DNA from: Promethearchaeia archaeon
GTDB lineage: Archaea > Asgardarchaeota > Lokiarchaeia > Sigyniarchaeales > SOKP01
NCBI GenBank assembly: GCA_029856445.1
Contig: JAHQWY010000240.1
Location: 1-5,873, forward strand
Reading direction: 5' to 3'
DNA: 5,873 bases
In this document: positions 1 to 4,951 of the stretch, one piece after another
Position numbering within the stretch: position 1 is the stretch's first letter
Layout: each line of letters begins with the position of its first letter
Notes under the pieces: model-generated
The model's database searches: none
The model's input: only the letters and a program-made list of their open reading frames with translations
Told to the model about the DNA's origin: nothing
Program-made: the position numbers and the translations under genes

Positions 1-105
1 TTCAAGAATAATTACATCTCTATTCGCTCGGGCACAATAGATCCCTGCACTTAATCCAGCTGGACCTGCTCCAATGATTAAAATTTCACATTTTAATTCG
101 TCCAT
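1..105 (-). CDS. trxB: Thioredoxin reductase, N-terminal fragment (runs off the left edge)
   Basis: Only the first 35 codons are present, read leftwards from an ATG at 105-103. The translation starts MDELKCEILIIGAGPAGLSA. It has a beta strand (residues 7-11), the FAD-binding Rossmann loop GAGPAG (12-17), then a helix containing GIYCARAN (21-28). A second strand ends in Glu35, the usual position for contact with the FAD ribose. The ARAN stretch after the dinucleotide loop is typical of low-molecular-weight thioredoxin reductases, cytosolic flavoproteins that pass electrons from NAD(P)H to thioredoxin through a CxxC pair. That CxxC pair would lie outside the window. A GAGGT ribosome binding site seven bases upstream supports the start. 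A related pyridine nucleotide-disulfide oxidoreductase, such as a ferredoxin/thioredoxin reductase-like member, cannot be excluded from so short a piece. Confidence 0.88.
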   Translation of the reverse strand, partial: MDELKCEILIIGAGPAGLSAGIYCARANRDVIILE

Positions 106-112
106 ATGATTA

Positions 113-117
113 ACCTC
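113..117 (-). promoter_or_regulatory. Shine-Dalgarno site of the thioredoxin reductase gene
   Basis: On the minus strand GAGGT lies seven bases before the ATG at 105. It matches the archaeal anti-SD sequence and is the clearest ribosome binding site in the window. It fixes the trxB start. An ATG at 119-117 overlaps this site but is in a different reading frame. Confidence 0.75.
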
Positions 118-177
118 ATGAAATATTTAGTATTCTAAAACAAGTGAAAAGCCCTTATTCTTATTATTTATTTTAAA

Positions 178-185
178 TTATATAA
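178..185 (-). promoter_or_regulatory. Candidate TATA box for the thioredoxin reductase gene
   Basis: TTATATAA, which is its own reverse complement, sits in the 192-base gap between the permease stop and the trxB start. On the minus strand it would place transcription start near base 155, giving a leader of about 50 bases. The whole gap is very AT-rich, so chance TATA-like words are common. No other feature is evident in 106-297, and no clear long T-run follows the permease stop on the minus strand. Confidence 0.35.
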
Positions 186-297
186 AATAATTATGTCCTA
201 TTTAATTTAATTTTATGATTTTAATATCTCTTACTACATTAATAGGTCAATGTTTAAAATATAAGTCTTATGTTAAGCTTTGAATAAATCATTAAAA

Positions 298-1230
298 CTA
301 ATTGATAAAATAAAATATTAAAGAGATTGATCCCAAAAGAATCATAGTTGCTCCCATGCCTCGTCCCATTGCTTTTGCTGAAAGTTTTTGTACAAAGTTA
401 GAAGTAATTAATCCCATACTAAAAGAACCAATTCCTAGATAAAGCAGGAATTCAGAGTTAAAATAAAGTTGATCTTTAATCAAATATCCAAGAATTTGAT
501 ACATACTAAATGTAAAAAGACACATGATAATACTAAGCATTAAAGCTGTTCCAACACTTTTTTTTAGGGGATATCCATATAGTATGATTAAAACCAGAGT
601 TATTATGAATCCTGAATTCGCACCGAACATTCCTGAATTGAGTCCCACTAAAACTCCTAAAACCAGTGCTAGTAGAAAGAATAATTTCGAATAGGGTTCA
701 ATAACACTCTCAATATGCCTGTCTTCAGTATTTATACTATAGTTGGAATTTTCTTGTGCTTCTGTAGATTCTGTTAATTCAAGATTATTTTTCCCATGTC
801 TAGAAAATCTATGGTAAATTTTATGAACCATCTCTTTCAAGGTCTCAGGTGTAGGAAATCCTTTAGAAAGGATAGTAGAACCTAAAAGAATAATAAAAGC
901 TGGTAAGAACCACCCAAAAATTAAACTTAAGGGAGTAATCATTAAAAGAAGGATACCAAAGAAGGAAGCAATTAAAGAGACTCCGATTAAAACAATAATA
1001 TTCTTATTTAGATCATATTGCTTTTTTCTTACATAATTAATTGATACAGAAGCAGCAGCAATAAAGTCATTCAATACATTCACAGATATTGCTAACAAAA
1101 CATCTCCTGTTATCAGAAGAATAAGAGGAACTACGACTCCTTGACCAGTCTGCCCTACAAAACTCATACTAATTCCTACAAGAGAGCCTATAAGAATCAA
1201 CAAAATAACATGATAGATTTCTAAGACCAA
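298..1230 (-). CDS. TauE/SafE-family membrane permease (sulfite exporter / DUF81 type)
   Basis: This is a 310-residue polytopic membrane protein with the two-half layout of the TauE/SafE family, whose characterised members move sulfite, sulfoacetate or other small organic anions. The first half has membrane segments at about residues 5-25, 29-50, 76-98 and 103-121. Its family-like Gly-rich motif is GQTGQG followed by VVVP (26-35). The second half opens with GVLVGLNSGMFGANSG (192-207), the repeated family signature, followed by VGTAL (226-230) and further membrane segments to residue 309. A charged 57-residue loop (about 124-180) separates the halves. The start is TTG: an in-frame TAA lies two codons upstream and no ATG occurs before Met22, which is already inside the first membrane motif. 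A weak SD-like AGGTTGA lies at 1238-1244. The substrate cannot be read from sequence. It is co-oriented with trxB, 192 bases upstream of it. Confidence 0.85.
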   Translation of the reverse strand: MVLEIYHVILLILIGSLVGISMSFVGQTGQGVVVPLILLITGDVLLAISVNVLNDFIAAASVSINYVRKKQYDLNKNIIVLIGVSLIASFFGILLLMITPLSLIFGWFLPAFIILLGSTILSKGFPTPETLKEMVHKIYHRFSRHGKNNLELTESTEAQENSNYSINTEDRHIESVIEPYSKLFFLLALVLGVLVGLNSGMFGANSGFIITLVLIILYGYPLKKSVGTALMLSIIMCLFTFSMYQILGYLIKDQLYFNSEFLLYLGIGSFSMGLITSNFVQKLSAKAMGRGMGATMILLGSISLIFYFIN

Positions 1231-1282
1231 AAATTATTCAACCTTTTTTTTATGCTGTTTCTAATTAATATTCTGCGATTGA

Positions 1283-1291
1283 ATTAAATAT
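1283..1291 (-). promoter_or_regulatory. Candidate TATA box for the permease gene
   Basis: On the minus strand this reads ATATTTAAT, about 26 bases before a notional start at base 1261. That would give a leader of about 30 bases carrying the weak SD-like AGGTTGA (1238-1244). An alternative AT-rich word, minus-strand TTTAAAGT, lies at 1293-1300. The assignment rests on spacing only. Confidence 0.3.
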
Positions 1292-1344
1292 TACTTTAAA
1301 ATTCAAAATATTTTAATGATTTAAGAAATTTTGAGTGATATTAT

Positions 1345-1353
1345 TGTATATTA
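1345..1353 (+). promoter_or_regulatory. Candidate TATA box for the pyrophosphatase gene
   Basis: TGTATATTA lies about 40 bases before the ATG at 1389. It would place transcription start near 1375, leaving a leader of about 14 bases. Within that leader GTGA (1379-1382), six bases before the ATG, is the only SD-like word and is weak. The divergent spacer 1231-1388 therefore seems to hold back-to-back promoters for the permease and the pyrophosphatase. Confidence 0.45.
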
Positions 1354-1388
1354 ACAAAAACTTTAACAAAAAAAATATGTGAAAAATT

Positions 1389-3557
1389 ATGGATGTACCA
1401 ATAATTTTAATTGTTGCGTTGATAGCTGGAATACTTTCAATTGCTATGGCAATGTACTTTAGATACTTGGTACTAAGAGAGGATCCTGGTAATGAAAGGA
1501 TGCAAGAAGTTGCGGGTTACATTGAGGAAGGAGCTAAAACTTATATTAAAGTTCAATATAAAATTTTAGGAATCTTTGTTGGCGTACTTGCGGTAGCTAT
1601 GCTATTTTTGCCATCTCCTCTAAAGAAAAGTGATACATATGATAGATTGGTGGCTAATGCCTTAAATTGGGAACAAATGCTCTCTTACATCATCGGGGCT
1701 GTGGGTTCCATGTTTGCCGGTTGGTTGGGAATGTATGTAGGTGTAAAAGCAAATACTCGTGCAGCTCAAGGATGTACTATTAGTACTAAAAAAGGTTTTG
1801 ATATAGCTTTTTTTGGAGGATCTGTTATGGGACTTGCAGTCGTAGGTGTAGCATTAATTGGTCTATCAATTCTTTATTGGATTGTTCCAGATCCCATGAT
1901 CGTATTAGGATTTAGTTTTGGTGCGAGTAGTGTAGCTCTATTCATGAAATGTGGAGGAGGTATTTATACAAAAACTGCTGATGTTGGAGCTGATTTAGTT
2001 GGAAAAGCAGAATATGATTTACCTGAAGATGACCCTCGTAATCCTGCAACAATTGCAGACAATGTAGGTGATAATGTAGGCGATATAGCTGGTATGGGTT
2101 CTGACCTTTTCGATTCTTACGTGGCATCTATTGTTGCTTCTATGATGTTAGCTGCGACTTTAGCTATTACTGATACTATTTGGGATGGTATGGATCTAGA
2201 TGCTACTATTAGATTTACTCTTGTTGTATTTCCTGTAGTTTTATGTGGTGTAGGATTAATGGCATCACTTCTCGGAATTTGGTATATAAAATGGAAAGGA
2301 TCAGAAGAACCAGGGAAAGCTCTAAATACTGGAACATATATCTCTACCTTAATATTTGCAGGATTATCCGCATTATTTACATTATTGCTGATAGTTGGAG
2401 TACCAAGCGATGAAATAAATGAAGATCAAATTTTATTCCTTTGGAAATTATGTGCGTGTGCTGTTATCGGACTCTTTGCTGGGATCATCTTAGGTCTCAC
2501 GAGTGATTATTTTACAAGAGATGATAGGAAACCAACTAGAAAAATGGCAGAAGCAGCTCAAGAAGGACATGCTGTTGTTATACTTAGCGGTTTTTCTTAT
2601 GGATTACTAAGTGTAGTCCCACCTGCTATTGGAATAGTTATAGCAATGGCGTGTGCTTATCTGTTAGGAGGTGTATTTGGGGTTGCGATGGCTGCAGTTG
2701 GAATGCTTGCAATTGTAGGGACTATTGTTTCAAATGATGCATATGGTCCTATTGTAGATAATGCAAGAGGTATTGCGGAACAAGGAGATCTTGGAGATGA
2801 CATAATTCGTACAGCAGATCGATTGGATTCTGCTGGAAATACAGCAAAAGCAATTACAAAAGGTTTTGCGATAGGTGCTGCGAATCTAACAGTTTTCGCG
2901 CTACTTTTTTCGTTTACAGCAGAAGCTAACGAAATTAGTCAACTCGAAACTGGGACTGATATAATAGACGTAATGGATCTTCTTAATTTAAATGTATTAA
3001 TTGGTGCTTTTATTGGGGTTGTCGTACCTGCTTTATTTTCAGCATTATTAATCTTAGCTGTACAAAGAAATGCAGCTAAGATGGTAGACGAAATTAGAAG
3101 ACAATTTGAAACTAATCCAAAAATATTATCTGGTGAGGAAGCAGCAGATTTTGGTAAAACAATAGACATAGCAACAAAGGGTTCATTAAGAGAATTGATA
3201 TTACCAAGTATAATTTCAATAATTATTCCGATTACAATCGGTATATTATTTGGTGTAGCGGCACTAGGCGCTTTCTTAGCTGGTGCAATTTTATCTGGTT
3301 TTGTATTCGCTATCATGATGTCAAACAGCGGCGGAGCTTGGGATAACGCGAAAAAATGGATTGAAGATGGTAATCTTGGAGGTAAAGGTACCGAAGTTCA
3401 TAAAGCCTCAATTACAGGAGATACAGTTGGAGATCCATTCAAGGACACTGCAGGTCCAAGCATTAATACCTTATTAGTTGTAATGTCTCTAACAGCATCT
3501 ATCTTTCTCGGATTCTTAATGCTTTTTGGTGATGGTGCAGGTCTCTTAGTGTTCTAA
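1389..3557 (+). CDS. hppA: Membrane-bound proton-translocating pyrophosphatase, K+-independent type
   Basis: A complete 722-residue integral membrane pyrophosphatase, within the usual length range and consistent with the 16-helix fold. It hydrolyses pyrophosphate in the cytoplasm and pumps cations out. Counting from invariant motifs against Vigna radiata numbering, every pyrophosphate/Mg2+ ligand I could place is present: K195, D198, D202, E213, D224, D228, D232, D457, N484, D652, K655, D682, K685 and D686. Landmarks are DVGADLVGK (198-206), the DNVGDNVGD loop (224-232), GGAWDNAKK and DPFKDTAGPS (682-691). In GNTAKAIT, K487 and T490 occupy the positions that mark K+-independent enzymes; K+-dependent ones have Ala in place of the Lys. 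This predicts H+ transport. The gate is unusual: K187, D239, D242 and V697 stand where R, D, Glu and Lys are expected. ATG 1389 gives the normal short N-terminus before the first helix. The gene appears monocistronic. Confidence 0.97.
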   Translation: MDVPIILIVALIAGILSIAMAMYFRYLVLREDPGNERMQEVAGYIEEGAKTYIKVQYKILGIFVGVLAVAMLFLPSPLKKSDTYDRLVANALNWEQMLSYIIGAVGSMFAGWLGMYVGVKANTRAAQGCTISTKKGFDIAFFGGSVMGLAVVGVALIGLSILYWIVPDPMIVLGFSFGASSVALFMKCGGGIYTKTADVGADLVGKAEYDLPEDDPRNPATIADNVGDNVGDIAGMGSDLFDSYVASIVASMMLAATLAITDTIWDGMDLDATIRFTLVVFPVVLCGVGLMASLLGIWYIKWKGSEEPGKALNTGTYISTLIFAGLSALFTLLLIVGVPSDEINEDQILFLWKLCACAVIGLFAGIILGLTSDYFTRDDRKPTRKMAEAAQEGHAVVILSGFSYGLLSVVPPAIGIVIAMACAYLLGGVFGVAMAAVGMLAIVGTIVSNDAYGPIVDNARGIAEQGDLGDDIIRTADRLDSAGNTAKAITKGFAIGAANLTVFALLFSFTAEANEISQLETGTDIIDVMDLLNLNVLIGAFIGVVVPALFSALLILAVQRNAAKMVDEIRRQFETNPKILSGEEAADFGKTIDIATKGSLRELILPSIISIIIPITIGILFGVAALGAFLAGAILSGFVFAIMMSNSGGAWDNAKKWIEDGNLGGKGTEVHKASITGDTVGDPFKDTAGPSINTLLVVMSLTASIFLGFLMLFGDGAGLLVF

Positions 3558-3595
3558 TTTAACAAATAAGTACTTAAATAGCCAATAAATTATCC

Positions 3596-3620
3596 TTTTT
3601 TTTATATTTTTATTATTTTT
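3596..3620 (+). terminator. T-rich terminator after the pyrophosphatase gene
   Basis: A run of eight T (3596-3603) is followed by further T4-T5 clusters up to 3620, starting 38 bases after the hppA stop. There is no obvious stem-loop, which fits archaeal U-tract termination. It separates hppA from the next gene, which has its own promoter. Confidence 0.6.
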
Positions 3621-3656
3621 AATCGATAGTAGTAAACAATTTAGAGAATAAGATTC

Positions 3657-3663
3657 TTATATA
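3657..3663 (+). promoter_or_regulatory. TATA box of the acetyltransferase gene (leaderless transcript)
   Basis: TTATATA is centred at 3660. Transcription would start near 3686, only about four bases before the ATG at 3690. No SD-like sequence lies between them (the stretch is T6AG followed by A-rich sequence), so a leaderless or nearly leaderless mRNA is likely. Confidence 0.6.
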
Positions 3664-3689
3664 GTAAACTCATTTTTTAGAATAAAAAA

Positions 3690-4487
3690 ATGAAGAATAT
3701 CCTTAACAAAATCTCTTCAAAAACGATAAATTTCTATATTGAGCAAAATCTTGATGATTTTTATATTAAATCTTCACAGCATCCCAATTTTATATCTCAT
3801 TTTGAGGATAAAATAAGTTGGGTTGATTCTAGGAATGCAGATTGGCCTAAGTGTATATTTAGAGCCGACCTTACAAATTTGAATATTACAAATGAAATAT
3901 CTACTATAAAAAATTTAATCCAAGAAACTAAAGCTCCTAACGGTTGGACAATAGGGCCACTAACTAAACCTGATAATCTAGGATTGATTCTTGAAAAAAA
4001 TGGATTTTTAAGCGCATACCACCAAGCAGGAATGGCAATAGATCTTAAAGATCTTAAAAAAAAGGGAATGATGGAAGATGATTTAGAGGTTGAGATCATT
4101 AAAAAAGAAGAATCTTTAAAACATTGGATTATAGTTGTATCTACTGTTTTTGGATTAAAAATTGATTCTGAATTAATTCAATTTTTATTCTTAGAACCTG
4201 AAACAAGATTCTATTTAGGAATCTTTGAAGGAGAAATTGTTTCAGCTCTTATGTTATATCTTTCCTCAGGAGTTGCAGGTCTTCATGCGGTATCTACATT
4301 ATCAGAGTATAGAAATAAGGGATTTGGTCTTACAATTAGCAGAGTGGCATTAATAGATGCTCTTCGCAATGGATATAAAGTTGGAGTGCTTCAAGCATCT
4401 TCTTTAGGTGAACCAGTATACCGAAAATTGGGTTTCAAAAAATTCTGTGATATCCTTTCCTATGAATTAAATGTTGAAAATAATTAA
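3690..4487 (+). CDS. GNAT-family N-acetyltransferase
   Basis: A 265-residue soluble protein whose C-terminal half (about 132-260) is a GNAT fold. Visible elements are strand YLGIFEGEIVSALMLYLSSG (175-194), then strand GLHAVSTL (197-204), then the acetyl-CoA pyrophosphate loop RNKGFG (208-213, matching R/Q-x-x-G-x-G/A) leading into a helix. Last comes motif B: LQASSLGEPVYRKLGF (234-249), with Tyr244 near the position of the usual catalytic tyrosine. The N-terminal half contains GWTIGPLTKPDNLGLILEKNGF-like sequence (85-106). This resembles the degenerate N-terminal half seen in tandem GNAT proteins, although no CoA loop is recognisable there. The acceptor substrate (amine, peptide N-terminus or small molecule) cannot be inferred. 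It is flanked by its own TATA box and the RNase P RNA promoter, so it is probably transcribed alone. ATG 3690 is chosen from the promoter spacing and a natural N-terminus. Confidence 0.85.
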   Translation: MKNILNKISSKTINFYIEQNLDDFYIKSSQHPNFISHFEDKISWVDSRNADWPKCIFRADLTNLNITNEISTIKNLIQETKAPNGWTIGPLTKPDNLGLILEKNGFLSAYHQAGMAIDLKDLKKKGMMEDDLEVEIIKKEESLKHWIIVVSTVFGLKIDSELIQFLFLEPETRFYLGIFEGEIVSALMLYLSSGVAGLHAVSTLSEYRNKGFGLTISRVALIDALRNGYKVGVLQASSLGEPVYRKLGFKKFCDILSYELNVENN

Positions 4488-4513
4488 ACAGATCCTTTAT
4501 CGAGAGACAAAAA

Positions 4514-4521
4514 TTTAAATA
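4514..4521 (+). promoter_or_regulatory. TATA box of the RNase P RNA gene
   Basis: TTTAAATA, preceded by an A-rich stretch that could serve as the BRE, is centred about 25 bases before the first base of the P1 helix (4542). This is the standard archaeal TATA-to-start distance. The agreement between promoter spacing and the RNA's folded 5' end supports both calls. Confidence 0.7.
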
Positions 4522-4541
4522 GTAATTTTACCTTAAAAGAA

Positions 4542-4870
4542 GAGACGAGTGAGATATGGAGCTGACGGTGGGTTTAACCTGCTGAGGAACCTCGCCCCAC
4601 TCTCCAAGCAAGGTGTAGATAACTACTACGATGAGAATCGTATTTTAGCAACTGAAACGACACTGCCTTTCTACACATATTAATGACTTGGATAAGCCAA
4701 AGAAATTGTAGGAAGGAATGGTTGGAACGAGCTAAAACCTTGGTGTAAGGCCAAATGAAAGTAATGAAGTACTTGGAGCGAGCTTTAGGTAGACCGCTTA
4801 GTTTGATGCTCCAACTGTTATCTGGTGACGGATACAGTACAGAAGGGCGGGTATATATCTCAAGCGTCTC
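4542..4870 (+). ncRNA. rnpB: RNase P RNA, archaeal type A-like
   Basis: This is the catalytic RNA of ribonuclease P, which cleaves 5' leaders from pre-tRNA together with archaeal Pop5/Rpp-type proteins. Conserved blocks occur in order: CR-I-like GAGGAACCUCGCCCC (4584-4598), GAAACGACAC (4654-4663), AAAACC (4734-4739), AAGGCCAAAU (4747-4756), GGUAGACCGCUUA (4788-4800) and ACAGAAGGGCGGGU (4839-4852). The P1 helix pairs 4542-4547 with 4865-4870 and 4551-4557 with 4855-4861. P2 pairs GGAGC (4558-4562) with GCUCC (4808-4812). The P4 long-range helix pairs CGCCC (4593-4597) with GGGCG (4845-4849). CCAAG (4604-4608) pairs with CUUGG (4739-4743) and GUGUAG (4613-4618) with CUACAC (4671-4676). A six-pair hairpin, 4627-4642, is capped by a GAGA tetraloop. 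G+C is visibly higher than in the flanks. The ends are set from P1, so they are good to a few bases. No plus-strand T-run follows closely. Confidence 0.94.
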
Positions 4871-4932
4871 AATTCTACGTTTAAAATTAAAAAAAGAGTT
4901 AACTCAGGATAAAATATCTTAATAAAATATAG

Positions 4933-4950
4933 AAAAAAAGGAAAAATAAA
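4933..4950 (-). terminator. T-rich terminator of the surface-protein gene
   Basis: Read on the minus strand, the bases just after the stop codon (4954-4952) run through T5 (4946-4942) and T7 (4939-4933). This fits archaeal U-tract termination for the leftward gene. It would also keep transcription from entering the RNase P RNA gene antisense. Confidence 0.5.
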
Positions 4951-4951
4951 T

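Noticed and set aside
1942..2127. Open frame antisense to the pyrophosphatase, 61 codons
   Set aside because: It lies wholly inside the conserved substrate-binding region of hppA on the opposite strand and has low-complexity His/Leu/Gln-rich content, so it is a frame shadow.
2939..3316. Open frame antisense to the pyrophosphatase, 125 codons
   Set aside because: It is fully overlapped by conserved hppA sequence, and its composition mirrors the membrane codons of the sense strand.
3797..4099. Open frame antisense to the acetyltransferase, 100 codons
   Set aside because: It is contained in the GNAT gene, with no promoter or ribosome binding site of its own and no recognisable motif.
4896..4905. 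Perfect 10-base palindrome GAGTTAACTC between the RNase P RNA and the surface-protein stop
   Set aside because: It is too short for a terminator hairpin, has no loop and is not repeated. It could be a protein-binding site but nothing supports that.
4488..4951. Possible short protein gene or riboswitch in the 464-base gap without an ORF
   Set aside because: The gap is explained by the RNase P RNA, its promoter and the minus-strand terminator. No coding frame of useful length is evident.
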